NCBI GenBank assembly: GCA_946482285.1
Contig: CAMLQK010000002.1
Coordinates: forward strand, 124,001-188,000
DNA from: an uncultured Candidatus Saccharibacteria bacterium
GTDB lineage: Bacteria; Patescibacteria; Saccharimonadia; Saccharimonadales; UBA4665
DNA: 64,000 bases
Direction of reading: 5' to 3'
Shown: positions 25,028-33,723 of the stretch, in pieces
How the letters are laid out: each line of letters starts with the position of its first letter
Numbering within the stretch: the stretch's first letter is position 1
The notes under the pieces: model-generated
Told to the model about the DNA's origin: nothing
Databases searched by the model: none
The model's input: the letters and a program-made list of their open reading frames with translations, nothing else
Position numbers and translations under genes: made by a program

Positions 25028-25765
25028 ATGCAGCCTACGGCAACGCTCATCATCCCCACCTTTGAGGAAGAAGGCAACATCGGACCGCTCCTGGGAGACG
25101 TCCACACCGTTCTGGCCGACGCTGGCGTGGCCTATCAGGTCATCGTCATGGACGACAGCCCCACGACAGCAACCGTCGACGCAGCCCACGAGGCGGCGGC
25201 CGAACTCTGTGGAGGCGCCTGCGAGCACCTGCAAGTGGACATCATCCAGCGAGACCTGTCGAACCGCGACACGCTTTCGGGCGCAGTCATCGACGGAGTC
25301 AGCAAGGCCAACGCTGGTATCGTCATCGTCATGGACGGCGACCGGCAGCACCCGGCTGAAACACTCCCGAACCTCATCGCTGGCGCACACACGCACAACG
25401 TGGTGGTCGCCAGCCGCTACATCAAGGGCGGCAGCAGCAACGGCCTCAGCGGCGTCATCCGGCGTATGGTGTCGCGGTCCAGCACCCGGCTCGCAAGCGC
25501 CATCCTGCGCCAATCACTGCGCGGTGTCACTGACCCCATGACCGGCTTCTTCGCCTTCCAGCGGGACGCCATCAGCATCGACACACTCAACCGCCGCGGG
25601 TTCAAAATCCTGGTGTCCATCCTGGCGTCGAATGCAAGTCTCAGCCGTACCGAGACAGCCTTCAAGATGCAGAAGCGCACGCAAGGGCACAGCAAAGGCA
25701 ACCTCAAGCAGGGTATCGCCTTCATCCTCCAGCTCATCGAGCTGCGAAGGGCCGGAGCAAGCTGA
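25028..25765 (+). CDS. GC-6: family 2 glycosyltransferase (polyprenyl-phosphate type)
   Basis: A 245-residue GT-A-fold transferase resembling dolichol/polyprenyl-phosphate sugar synthases. The start ATLIIPTFEEEGNI is typical, VIVMDDS is the nucleotide-sugar-binding strand, and VIVMDGDRQHPAE contains the DxD metal motif. VVASRYIKGG and FFAFQRDA also fit. It has no membrane segment, so it would work at the inner membrane surface making a lipid-linked sugar. AAAGGT precedes the ATG. The gene has GC-ending codons. Two more glycosylation genes follow in GC-7, suggesting a shared cell-envelope pathway. Confidence 0.85.
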   Translation: MQPTATLIIPTFEEEGNIGPLLGDVHTVLADAGVAYQVIVMDDSPTTATVDAAHEAAAELCGGACEHLQVDIIQRDLSNRDTLSGAVIDGVSKANAGIVIVMDGDRQHPAETLPNLIAGAHTHNVVVASRYIKGGSSNGLSGVIRRMVSRSSTRLASAILRQSLRGVTDPMTGFFAFQRDAISIDTLNRRGFKILVSILASNASLSRTETAFKMQKRTQGHSKGNLKQGIAFILQLIELRRAGAS

Positions 25766-25830
25766 CAGTGATCTGAAGAAGTGTGATGTGGACGACTGCC
25801 GCTGAACCCTACGGGGATCAGTAGGAGTCT

Positions 25831-25882
25831 GGGACGGGCAGAGTACAGGCAACTGCCTGAGCAACACGACTCTGCCCGTCCC
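25831..25882 (+). other. GC-6 trailer
   Basis: GGGACGGGCAGAGT (25831-25844) pairs perfectly with ACTCTGCCCGTCCC (25869-25882), with an inner CAGGCA/TGCCTG hairpin (25846-25859). Confidence 0.8.
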
Positions 25883-25907
25883 CCACACACCAATGCCTGT
25901 CATTTTC

Positions 25908-25933
25908 AAACGTCTCTACGCAGACGTTTTTTA
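25908..25933 (+). terminator. Intrinsic terminator of GC-6
   Basis: AAACGTCT, short loop, AGACGTTTTTT. It is distinct from and downstream of the trailer hairpin. Confidence 0.85.
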
Positions 25934-25949
25934 TTACGTTTTTGCTTAA

Positions 25950-25978
25950 TTGTTTTTTTAAGTTTTTTATGTTATGAT
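25950..25978 (+). promoter_or_regulatory. Promoter of GC-7
   Basis: TTGTTT (25950-25955), 17-nt spacer, TATGAT (25973-25978). The leader includes CGGATG/CATCCG (about 25982-25998) and GCC-GCAA-GGC hairpins. Confidence 0.6.
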
Positions 25979-26041
25979 ATCGCGGATGTTACCATCCGTG
26001 TGGCCGCAAGGCTTGTCCTTTAACGTTAGTAGGTGATACAT

Positions 26042-27721
26042 TTGGCAAAAGCCAAGCACAGACGCCGTCCGCAACGAACGCGTCGCCCGCTAGTCCGCAA
26101 GCTCATGTCGTTCGCCTCGATCGGGACGTTCGTCATGTTCGTAGGCTTGGGCGTCATGTTCTACTGCACCGAAGTCATCCACCTGGGCGACAACGTCAGC
26201 TACGCCATCCAGGCGCTGGTGTCGGTTGAGCTCAACTTTCTCCTGAACTTCGTGTTCACCTGGGGGAAGCGGGGGAAGACCGACACAGAACTCGCCCTGC
26301 GCGAGAAGTTCGGCCCGGCGCTGGTCAAGTTCAATCTGACCAAGCTGGTCACCGTTCCGCTGAACCAGACCCTGTTCGGGCTCATGATGCTGTACCCGGC
26401 TATGCCGTGGATTGCAGCCTACGTCATCTGCGTTGCCGTAACAAGCACGTTGATGTACGTCGCCGCCGACGAGGTCGTGTTCAAGCGTGGCCGGTGGCCG
26501 AAGCTCCGCGACCTGTGGCCGTTCGGCCGGAAGAAGACACGCACTGCCATCCAGGCGGACGCGACGCCTTCGCCTCCCATCACGGGAGAGGTCGAACACC
26601 AGCCCGACGAGTTCACGCCCGAGACCGCACCGTGGTTCTCTGTCGTCATTCCCACCAAGAACGGTGGCGACGAAGTTGCAGAGACCGCCAGGGCCCTGCT
26701 CAACCAGGACTACCCCGGCAAGATCGAGGTCATCGTGGTCGCCGACCCGGAAGATCCGGTTCGCGAGCACTTGGCACCGCTTCTCGGCAGAGTATCCCTC
26801 TACGAGGCTGACATTCAGTCTCCTGGACGAGACTCAAACGCCAAGCGTGACATCGGTCTGGCCAAGGCGCACCCCGCCAGCAGCATCCTCGCCGTTATCG
26901 ACGCCGACGTGATTCCAGAGCCCACCTGGGCAATGACCGTCGCTCGGCTCATCGATGCCGGTGCCGATGCCGTGGCAGGGCCGGTGAGCGGGCTAGGAAA
27001 CAGCTTCTGGACCCGCTACATCGACCAGGTGCCCGTAGGCCGGAAGATGCCCGACAATGTCGACGCTGACTTCGTCCTCAACCGCACGACCATCGCCCGA
27101 CGCAAGCCCATGGTCACGGCGAACTTCGCGTTCAGCCGTATGGCGTACGAAGTTGCTGGAGGACCCAACCGGTCGTTCACCAACTCGTACGAAGACTACG
27201 AGTGGATGTCTCGCATGGTCCAGAAGGGGCTAGACATCGTCTGCTCCAAGGCTCTGGCATGCCAGCGGTACCACCGCGAGGGCTTCCGAGCGCTCAAGGG
27301 GGAATACCGCCGCTCCGGCAAGGGGTGTGCTGACCACGTCTACACCCATCTCCAGGGATGCACATTCGCACGCAAGCGGATGCGGCAGCTCGCCATGTTC
27401 CACACCCTGATCGGTGCCATGATCGTGGCGCTCGTCCTCGCCCCGGCAGCCACCCTGGCCGCTGGATTCGCGTCGACGCTCGCCCTGATGGCCCACAGTC
27501 TCTGGAAGGTCCGCCGTCTGGAGGCCCTGGTGTACCCGCTCATCACGCTCTACCTGGGCTGGATGTTCATCCGCGGGTTCACAAGCGGCATCATCCGGAG
27601 GTACGTCGCTCAGCAGAGCCTCGTTTACCCCGCGGTCGGCAAGATCAACCAGATTAGTCGAAAGGACATTACCGAAGAAACCCTGGCAATCCGCATCCCG
27701 GCATCCGCCGAGATGGCCTGA
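26042..27721 (+). CDS. GC-7a: GtrA-like / family 2 glycosyltransferase fusion
   Basis: About 559 residues. The N-terminal 150 have four hydrophobic segments in GtrA fashion (MSFASIGTFVMFVGLGVMFY; VELNFLLNFVFTW; LFGLMMLYPAMPWIAAYVIC), a fold thought to flip polyprenyl-linked sugars. A GT2 domain follows from about residue 205 (FSVVIPTKNGGDE), with DxD in VIDADVIPEP and the acceptor-site region YEDYEWMSRMVQKG. Two C-terminal membrane helices (about 465-525) end it. I place the start at TTG 26042, preceded by AGGTGAT; a GTG three codons earlier overlaps that site. Codons are strongly GC-ending. It is the first gene of a two-gene unit. Confidence 0.82.
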   Translation: MAKAKHRRRPQRTRRPLVRKLMSFASIGTFVMFVGLGVMFYCTEVIHLGDNVSYAIQALVSVELNFLLNFVFTWGKRGKTDTELALREKFGPALVKFNLTKLVTVPLNQTLFGLMMLYPAMPWIAAYVICVAVTSTLMYVAADEVVFKRGRWPKLRDLWPFGRKKTRTAIQADATPSPPITGEVEHQPDEFTPETAPWFSVVIPTKNGGDEVAETARALLNQDYPGKIEVIVVADPEDPVREHLAPLLGRVSLYEADIQSPGRDSNAKRDIGLAKAHPASSILAVIDADVIPEPTWAMTVARLIDAGADAVAGPVSGLGNSFWTRYIDQVPVGRKMPDNVDADFVLNRTTIARRKPMVTANFAFSRMAYEVAGGPNRSFTNSYEDYEWMSRMVQKGLDIVCSKALACQRYHREGFRALKGEYRRSGKGCADHVYTHLQGCTFARKRMRQLAMFHTLIGAMIVALVLAPAATLAAGFASTLALMAHSLWKVRRLEALVYPLITLYLGWMFIRGFTSGIIRRYVAQQSLVYPAVGKINQISRKDITEETLAIRIPASAEMA

Positions 27722-27743
27722 CATACCGAAGGAGCGTGTAACC

Positions 27744-29216
27744 ATGCACCGCACATCCCGAAAGAGCACCTTCTGGGTGCTGCTGACCGCCGTCCTGGCT
27801 GTCGCCAGCGCTCTGCGCATCTGGCAGCTGGCAACCCGCCCCGGCTACGACTGGGACGAGACCGTGTACTCCACAATCGGTGCCAACATGGCCGAGGACA
27901 ACCTCCTCCAGGCCAAGCCCGAGTACGGATCCGCACACGAGCCCTACCTGTACCACCCGCCGTTCTACTTCGTCCTCCTGGGGGCGTGGTACCGCGTGTT
28001 CGGCGTGGGCATGACGCAAGGCAGGGCGCTGGCCGTGATCGGTTCGCTGGTCATGCTGGTGCTGCTGGCTCTCTGGCTCCGCCGACTCATCGGTGACCGC
28101 TGGGCGCTGGCCGCAACCGCCGTCCTGGCCGTCGACGCCTGGGTGATCTTCACCAACCGGGTGGGGTGGATCGAGAACACCATGATGGTCATCGGGATCA
28201 TCGGGCTGTGGCTGTACTACAACGCGCTCAAGAAGTCGTCGACGGCACTGTTCGTGTCCGCCGGCCTCGTCCTCGGGCTCGTCACGGTGTACAAGCACGT
28301 CGGCCTGTACTTCCTGGTCGCCGTCGTGGTCCACTGGCTGATCATCCGGAGTTCACGCACCCAGCACATCATGCTGCTCGGCACCGCCGTACTCACGTTC
28401 GCGGGCTACATCGGCATGATGTCGGTCGCCTACGGTACGACGTACTGGCAGCAGTCAACCGTCCAGATCCAGCGGATCCTCGGGATGCGTGAGTCGCGCG
28501 GTGCCGTGAACGGCCTCGACGACATCATCGACCCGCTGGTCGCGCAGTACAAGATCTTCGTGGTCACGCTGCTGCTGGTCGCCGTCGGTGGTGTCCTGGT
28601 GCTCATCCGAGTCCTCCGGGAGGTCCGCGGCATCATCCGCAACCGACGCGGCAGCCAGCCGGCACCGGCACTCCTGCAGCACAGCCCGCTGGAGTACACC
28701 GTACTGCTGGCCTGGGCCATCGCCGCCGTGGTGTGCTTCGCGGGCATGCGCCTGTGGCTGCCGCACTACTTCGCGATGGTCGTCATCCCGGTGATCTGCT
28801 ACCTGGCGGCCGAGATGGACCGCTGGCAGAAGGAGGGCAAGAAGCTCAAGGGCCTCGTGCTCTCCCTGGCCGTTGTCCTGGTCGTCGGGAACGCCCTCGC
28901 GTACTACGGCAGGTTCGTCGCCAACCAGGACAACGCCCTCAAGGCGGTGGCCACCTGGGTCGACAAGAACCTGCCGGACAACGCCAAAATCATGACCGAG
29001 GAGTCCATCGGCTCCGCGCTCAACACCAAGGAGTACTGCAAGCTCGGGCACGCCAACCGCTGCGCCGGCGCGTCCGACTACGTCATCACCTACGACAGCC
29101 ACACCCAGTCGCCTCCGGACACTCCGGCGGTGAACAACGCCCTCAAGGGTGCCAAGGAGCTCAAGAACTTCAAGGGCTTCAAGGAGAACATCACGGTCTG
29201 GGAGATCCGCAACTAA
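27744..29216 (+). CDS. GC-7b: membrane glycosyltransferase, GT39/ArnT-like
   Basis: A 490-residue integral membrane protein with about ten hydrophobic segments and the layout of lipid-linked-sugar-dependent transferases (PMT/ArnT family). The first external loop holds the typical acidic pair in RPGYDWDETVYSTIGANM, followed by YLYHPPFYFVLLGAWYRVFG. The C-terminal hydrophilic domain (about 400-490) has a cysteine pair (EYCKLGHANRCAG). It would transfer a sugar from a polyprenyl carrier on the outside of the membrane. GGAGCG precedes the ATG. Nearly every codon near the start ends in G or C. Confidence 0.82.
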   Translation: MHRTSRKSTFWVLLTAVLAVASALRIWQLATRPGYDWDETVYSTIGANMAEDNLLQAKPEYGSAHEPYLYHPPFYFVLLGAWYRVFGVGMTQGRALAVIGSLVMLVLLALWLRRLIGDRWALAATAVLAVDAWVIFTNRVGWIENTMMVIGIIGLWLYYNALKKSSTALFVSAGLVLGLVTVYKHVGLYFLVAVVVHWLIIRSSRTQHIMLLGTAVLTFAGYIGMMSVAYGTTYWQQSTVQIQRILGMRESRGAVNGLDDIIDPLVAQYKIFVVTLLLVAVGGVLVLIRVLREVRGIIRNRRGSQPAPALLQHSPLEYTVLLAWAIAAVVCFAGMRLWLPHYFAMVVIPVICYLAAEMDRWQKEGKKLKGLVLSLAVVLVVGNALAYYGRFVANQDNALKAVATWVDKNLPDNAKIMTEESIGSALNTKEYCKLGHANRCAGASDYVITYDSHTQSPPDTPAVNNALKGAKELKNFKGFKENITVWEIRN

Positions 29217-29261
29217 CGGCGCGGGCTCACAGGCAAGTCCACACTAAGTAAGACGTGGGCG

Positions 29262-29324
29262 CAGATGGGGTGTCGGAATGTCCGAACGGACATGCTCGCA
29301 TATGCGAGTCCGACACCCCATCTG
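29262..29324 (+). other. GC-7 trailer: perfect three-way junction
   Basis: The outer stem CAGATGGGGTGTCGGA (29262-29277) pairs without mismatch with 29309-29324. It encloses ATGTCC-GAAC-GGACAT (29278-29293) and the CTCGCAT/ATGCGAG palindrome (29295-29308). Only one base is unpaired at the junction. Confidence 0.85.
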
Positions 29325-29377
29325 TTGCAACACCAGAGCTTATAATTACACTTTGTAAGCTGTGCAATTGCAACAGA

Positions 29378-30919
29378 CTACACGACTAACTCTACCCAAA
29401 TAATATTGCCCGACGCGCTTCCGCTGGCTACACCAATTGGCGCACCGCCGGCCCAGACTCCGGTACGGCTCATTGCTGGCGCCAGAGCAGCCATAGCAGA
29501 AGGCACTGCTGCACCTTTTACCTGCATCGAGGAGCCGACATACCCAAGACCAATAAATATTTCTTGACCCGCAGCAAGCTGGATCGGCACGCTTAAGCCC
29601 GCTTCAACAACCGCATTTGCCGATATGACCTGGGGCGCAATGTTGCCAGTCTGTGATGTCGCAGCAAGCGTATTCACATCGAAAACTGCAGCACGAACGT
29701 CGGTAACAGCCGATGGGGCAGTTGGACCAGTGGCAAAGCGAATCTTGCTGAAGGTTCCGGCCATCCGGGCGCGGGCGCGGATGGCATACACCGTATTGGA
29801 CGTAAGGTTTAAATTAGATGCCGCCTGCAACCTGTCCATCGTAGAAACTTCACTCGAGCGAGCCAGGGCGATGTCTCCAGTGAGCCGAGGGTCGTCCGCC
29901 AAGACTGCCGGCGCCAGCGTAACCCCATCCTGGCCGATGCCAGAAATTGTGCCGGCAGCCGCGTCGATAACAACTGAATCAGTGTTTGTGCCATCACCTT
30001 TAAGGATACGGATTTTGCGGCTTCCAGAGGTATTTGTGTTACGGAAAAACCGAATGGTAGCATTCTTAAGCGGGTCAACGGTAAAGATATCGTTTTCCAG
30101 AAATGTCTGTGACGTGCCGTCTAACGTAGCGCGCTGTTCGCCCAGGGTAATTCCGTCCAGCGTTTTTTGCTGCATACGGCCGGTGAGGAACATATTGCCA
30201 GTTTTAGCATCGACGTAAAATACTTGCGTCGTTGAGTCATTGGCAGCATACATTGCAAAGTGCGCCTCTGGCACGTTTGAGTCACGGAACAAGTGGATCT
30301 TTGCGCCGGTTGTATTATCCAGGCCAGCTGTAATATCCATAGTTGCGACGCCAGCGCTATCTACACTGGCCGCAATTTTACCCATCCTGTATCTGCCAGT
30401 GGCGTTGCCCTTAACTACATCGCCGGCCTGAGGTTGGTCAAAGATGATGCCAAACTTCGTGTCCGGCTCGTAGACACCATGGTCAAGGTACAGGTTCTCT
30501 AAACTATAGAAAGCTGCTTGCGTGCGGTCTGAGTCCGAACGTAATCGGAAGCGAGTAGCGAGCACCTCTGGGGCTGGCCCCAATGGGTCTGATGCCGTTT
30601 TAACCTCAAATCCGTGGTGCGATGAACCGCTTGGAATTTTATCGTGCCAGCCAATCCATGTCTGCATACGGCCGCCCGCGTCAAACCAAACAGGCCCACC
30701 GCGGGAAAGCTCGCCCTTAGCACGGAATACAATGTTTTTCGCAACATAGCCGTTTGAATTATTAACGGCGTCCATAATAATCTGTCCTGTGCGTTCAGGC
30801 TGGGACTGAAAAGTAATTGGCTTTATCGAGCCATCTTCGTTATGTGAACGGCGCAAAAAACTGTTAAGAATTTCGCCCCAATTTCCAACATCATCGCCCG
30901 GGTGCGGCAATCGGGTCAT
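29378..30919 (-). CDS. WGDxLN-family surface/fibre-like protein 1
   Basis: A 513-residue protein beginning RLPHPGDDVGNWGEILNSFL, the N-terminal module shared with the genes at 45877 and 55619. The rest is rich in strands, Thr, Ala and Gly, with phage-tail-fibre-like repeats (NATGRYRMGKIAASVDSAG, AKTGNMFLTGRMQQKTLDG, GDGTNTDSVVIDAAAGTISGI), consistent with a fibrous or beta-rich surface protein. There is no signal peptide. AAGGAGG lies about 12 nt before the ATG (30925-30935), inside a possible CCTTTAA/TTAAAGG hairpin. No enzymatic motif is seen. Confidence 0.7.
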   Translation of the reverse strand: MTRLPHPGDDVGNWGEILNSFLRRSHNEDGSIKPITFQSQPERTGQIIMDAVNNSNGYVAKNIVFRAKGELSRGGPVWFDAGGRMQTWIGWHDKIPSGSSHHGFEVKTASDPLGPAPEVLATRFRLRSDSDRTQAAFYSLENLYLDHGVYEPDTKFGIIFDQPQAGDVVKGNATGRYRMGKIAASVDSAGVATMDITAGLDNTTGAKIHLFRDSNVPEAHFAMYAANDSTTQVFYVDAKTGNMFLTGRMQQKTLDGITLGEQRATLDGTSQTFLENDIFTVDPLKNATIRFFRNTNTSGSRKIRILKGDGTNTDSVVIDAAAGTISGIGQDGVTLAPAVLADDPRLTGDIALARSSEVSTMDRLQAASNLNLTSNTVYAIRARARMAGTFSKIRFATGPTAPSAVTDVRAAVFDVNTLAATSQTGNIAPQVISANAVVEAGLSVPIQLAAGQEIFIGLGYVGSSMQVKGAAVPSAMAALAPAMSRTGVWAGGAPIGVASGSASGNIIWVELVV

Positions 30920-31086
30920 AGGAAACAGACCTCCTTTAATTTAAAGGGTCAGTAAATTTAGTAAGTAAAAGAAAAACTGTAGCTACGAATGTAGCATGAG
31001 AACATCGCAAAGCGCCCTTATTTCGCACCTGCGCTTCAACCCGTTAATGCTAGCATAAGCTCGTTGGCTGTGCAAATTTTTTATGC

Positions 31087-31115
31087 TGGCTAATACTATT
31101 TGAATATTATATAAT
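31087..31115 (+). promoter_or_regulatory. Promoter of GC-8
   Basis: TGGCTA (31087-31092), 17-nt spacer, TATAAT (31110-31115), giving a leader of nearly 190 nt. Confidence 0.55.
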
Positions 31116-31160
31116 ATTGAGCATTCACCGTAAGGTGACGTATTTGTGTGAGCCTCCGTT

Positions 31161-31208
31161 AAAGAGCGCGTTCCGGGTAGCATCGTGGCTTTCCAGATCG
31201 CGCTCTTT
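31161..31208 (+). promoter_or_regulatory. GC-8 leader hairpin
   Basis: AAAGAGCGCG (31161-31170) pairs perfectly with CGCGCTCTTT (31199-31208). A smaller CACC-GTAA-GGTG hairpin precedes it (about 31127-31138). Confidence 0.75.
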
Positions 31209-31308
31209 ACCGTGAAGAGTTCCACAAGGATTTCACATCTTGATGGATATCAATTCTGCTTACACAGGGAATTGTAGCGAACCCGCACGAGTAGTCTCGA
31301 GGAGAGAC

Positions 31309-32256
31309 ATGACCGACAGCACGTCCGCCGCCAAGAAGGCACCGGCCAAGAAGACCGACCAGACGGCTGCTACCGAGCAGGGATCCGCGCCCGCAACCAC
31401 CAGCGCCGACAACGCCGCGCCGGCCACGCCCGAGAAGGCACCGGCCAAGACCGCCCCCCGCAAGGGTGGCAGGAAGACCTGGCAGCCGCAGCCGCTGACG
31501 TTCGACCCGGCCACCAACGAGTGCACGGTCCCGCAGGATCTGCTGGATGGACCGAGCAAGAACCACAGCGCCCACACCGCAGCTCTCATCGAGGCGCTGC
31601 AGCTCCTGGCCGCCAAGTACAACCAGTCCCTCATCGACGCCGCAGAGCGCCAGAACAACATCCGCCAGAACCTGAACGGCATCCTGGAGGGAGTACACAA
31701 CGAAAAGAAGGAGATCGAGGCCAAGCTCGCCGCCGCGGACCAGACCCTGGGAATCATCGGGCAGGTGAACCGCCTCTTCGAGGTCAGCTTCAGCTCCCAG
31801 TGGGGTCAGAGTCCTTTCGGTAAACCGCAGCTGGTCACCAGCTTCCAGGTCGGCGAACTGCTGCTCACCTACACCACGCCCACCAGCCCGGGCAGGAACG
31901 ACAACCTGAGTGTCGCATCCAGCAAGGACGCACCGGCGAAAATCCGGATACAGACCGTCGGTGTGGTCAACGGCGACATCAACCGGAACGGCATCAACAC
32001 CCTCCTCGCCAGCGCGCAGTACGCCAGCGACCCGAAAGCCGCGCACCGCGCGCTGGACAAGAAGGTGCTGAACGAGATCTACGCCGACGACAGCGGCGGC
32101 TTCCCCAGCGCCCTCATGGACATGCTCCGCTCGTCCGGAATGGTGGTCGCCTCGCTCCACGGCCCCGACTGCAAGTGCGGCCAGAAGGACACCGAACAGC
32201 GGCTCACCCGTTCATTCGGCAAGAGCCAGGACGCCCCGGACAACAGCGAGAGCTGA
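31309..32256 (+). CDS. GC-8: protein of unknown function with Ala/Lys-rich N-terminus
   Basis: A 315-residue protein. Residues 1-60 are Ala/Lys/Pro/Thr-rich (AAKKAPAKKTDQTA and similar), like the disordered basic tails of some actinobacterial DNA-binding proteins. A helical stretch (ALIEALQLLAAKYNQSLIDAAERQNNIRQNLNGILEG, about 85-150) is probably coiled coil. The C-terminal part ends with a CKCGQKD cysteine pair. No family is recognised. I start at the ATG at 31309 because GAGGAGA lies just before it; an upstream in-frame ATG is inside the structured leader. Codon use is GC-ending. Confidence 0.72.
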   Translation: MTDSTSAAKKAPAKKTDQTAATEQGSAPATTSADNAAPATPEKAPAKTAPRKGGRKTWQPQPLTFDPATNECTVPQDLLDGPSKNHSAHTAALIEALQLLAAKYNQSLIDAAERQNNIRQNLNGILEGVHNEKKEIEAKLAAADQTLGIIGQVNRLFEVSFSSQWGQSPFGKPQLVTSFQVGELLLTYTTPTSPGRNDNLSVASSKDAPAKIRIQTVGVVNGDINRNGINTLLASAQYASDPKAAHRALDKKVLNEIYADDSGGFPSALMDMLRSSGMVVASLHGPDCKCGQKDTEQRLTRSFGKSQDAPDNSES

Positions 32257-32316
32257 CCCAGCAGAGCACCCATCCATCAACCAGTGAAACACCCATGAGG
32301 CCATAGGCGAACCTCA

Positions 32317-32422
32317 GCAGTACCCGCGTACTGCCCCACGCCTCGGAAGGTGGTGGCTGCAGCTGGCGTCGCACCCGCGACATCTACACCCAGCCTGCAG
32401 CCGCCCCTTTCGTGACACCACC
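32317..32422 (+). other. GC-8 trailer: several nested hairpins
   Basis: Hairpin GCAGTAC/GTACTGC (32317-32334) is followed by an outer GGTGGTG/CACCACC stem (32349-32422). This encloses GGCTGCAG/CTGCAGCC (32355-32402) and GTCGC/GCGAC at the tip. Confidence 0.75.
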
Positions 32423-32452
32423 TAAACATCATCATTAAAATAAGTATGTATC

Positions 32453-32475
32453 CCGGCGATTGCGCCGGTTTTTTT
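32453..32475 (+). terminator. Intrinsic terminator of GC-8
   Basis: CCGGCG, loop ATTG, CGCCGG, then seven T. It is separate from the trailer. Confidence 0.88.
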
Positions 32476-32480
32476 GTACT

Positions 32481-32501
32481 AAAAAAGCCCTCGGTGAGGG
32501 C
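32481..32501 (-). terminator. Intrinsic terminator of GC-9
   Basis: Minus strand GCCCTC, loop ACC, GAGGGC, TTTTTT. It lies back-to-back with the GC-8 terminator. Confidence 0.85.
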
Positions 32502-32549
32502 AGTAGTATCTGGTCGGGGACAAGTAGAGATATGGTAGGGGAGCGCGCC

Positions 32550-32583
32550 GGGGGCGACAGGCCGTTGAAGCGCTGCCGCCCCC
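32550..32583 (-). other. GC-9 trailer hairpin
   Basis: GGGGGCG-A-CAG pairs with CTG-C-CGCCCCC around a 12-nt loop. It lies between the gene and its terminator. Confidence 0.7.
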
Positions 32584-32610
32584 GTCACACACTCACACTT
32601 GGTCGCTGGC

Positions 32611-33321
32611 TCAGCCCCGACCGTACCTGCCGAGCAGGTCGTCAACAACCTCATCGGACAGATCTTCCTCCATGCCGATCAGCAGGCCGCAGTCTTGGGC
32701 AGTGCCGAAGACATGGTCGAAGGAGTGAATCGCGCGGATGATGGCGTTGGCGTCGATGCAGTTGAGTATCGAATCGTACGTGTGAGCCAGCACTTCTTGG
32801 GTAGCGCGGTCGAAGGCGTCGCATGCGATCTGACCGTTGCGGCGACCACTGAGTTCGTGATGAATCTTGGATACGAAGCCCGGATCACGCAGCAGGTTGA
32901 CGAACTGGCCGATGAAGCCGAACTGTCCTTCGTCCAGATCTGCCAGGTCTTCGCCTTGCGGAGCGAAGGCCAGGTCGGGCACAGGGTCGCACTCCTCATC
33001 CCACGACGGGGTAATCTTCAGCGCTTTGCCGCGCAGGAACGGGAAGGCGTTCGGGACGCCATACTGGGCCTTTCCAGCCAGCGCGCGCAGCAGTCGTTCG
33101 ACGTTTGCATCGAGCTCGCCGATGTCCGCTGCGCTCAGCAGGAAGTCCACAGCAACGCAGTAGGCGGTCGTCTCCACGGACACGAAGCCGTCCACCGTAT
33201 CACGCAGTCCAGGTTGCTCTACTTCAACCAGTGGAGTACCGATTTCGAGAAAGAGCCGTGCGTTTCCGCGGTCTTTCGGCATACCGATGAGGCTGTTCAC
33301 GTGGTAGTAGCGAGTCCTCAT
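32611..33321 (-). CDS. GC-9: protein of unknown function
   Basis: A 236-residue soluble protein that I do not recognise. It is acidic overall, with segments such as RLFLEIGTPLVEVEQPG, DTVDGFVSVETTAYCVAVDFLLSA and LADLDEGQFGFIGQFVNLLRDPGF, and no signal peptide or membrane helix. AGAGG lies upstream of the ATG at a longer than usual distance. Codon use is GC-ending. Transcription comes from a good promoter just upstream of tRNA-Glu, on the opposite strand. Confidence 0.7.
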   Translation of the reverse strand: MRTRYYHVNSLIGMPKDRGNARLFLEIGTPLVEVEQPGLRDTVDGFVSVETTAYCVAVDFLLSAADIGELDANVERLLRALAGKAQYGVPNAFPFLRGKALKITPSWDEECDPVPDLAFAPQGEDLADLDEGQFGFIGQFVNLLRDPGFVSKIHHELSGRRNGQIACDAFDRATQEVLAHTYDSILNCIDANAIIRAIHSFDHVFGTAQDCGLLIGMEEDLSDEVVDDLLGRYGRG

Positions 33322-33394
33322 GACGTCGCGCCTCTCTGATCATCTTATCGGGGTGTTCCGCTGCCAAGGGCAGTGGCGTGTGCTCCTATACACA

Positions 33395-33442
33395 CAAGAT
33401 GAGACACCAACCCAGCAATAGCTGAACTCGTGTCTCATCTTG
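33395..33442 (-). promoter_or_regulatory. GC-9 leader hairpin
   Basis: CAAGATGAGACAC (33395-33407) pairs perfectly with GTGTCTCATCTTG (33430-33442). A CTGCC/GGCAG hairpin follows nearer the gene (33361-33373). Confidence 0.8.
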
Positions 33443-33493
33443 CAATCTCTACTTGTCAAAATGCGTGCAATAGTGTGCTCGCAACTAACTTAT

Positions 33494-33522
33494 ATTATAC
33501 AATTTTAATATTATAATAGCAA
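33494..33522 (-). promoter_or_regulatory. Promoter of GC-9
   Basis: Minus strand TTGCTA (33517-33522), 17-nt spacer, TATAAT (33494-33499). Confidence 0.75.
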
Positions 33523-33607
33523 CGATTGGGGCTGGCGCACTTGAATATCCGCCTCTGTTGTGGTACTATACGTCAGTGTTTTGCGATATTGCGCACGCAC
33601 AACTCAT

Positions 33608-33679
33608 GGCCTCATCGTCTAACGGTTAGGACACAAGGTTCTCATCCTTGCAATCGGGGTTCGATTCCCCGTGAGGTCA
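33608..33679 (+). tRNA. tRNA-Glu (anticodon CTC)
   Basis: A 72-nt tRNA with acceptor GGCCTCA/TGAGGTC, discriminator A at 33679 and an encoded CCA at 33680-33682. The anticodon stem CAAGG/CCTTG encloses TTCTCAT, giving anticodon CTC. T-arm CGGGGTTCGATTCCCCG is intact. It stands at the left edge of the accessory island. Confidence 0.94.
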
Positions 33680-33723
33680 CCAAGTTGAAAATTACATATT
33701 CTGGGAACACCTGATAGGTGATA

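Noticed and set aside
26090..29251. Several open frames on either strand within the GC-7 unit
   Set aside because: All are out-of-phase shadows; only the two GT frames show family motifs and start signals.
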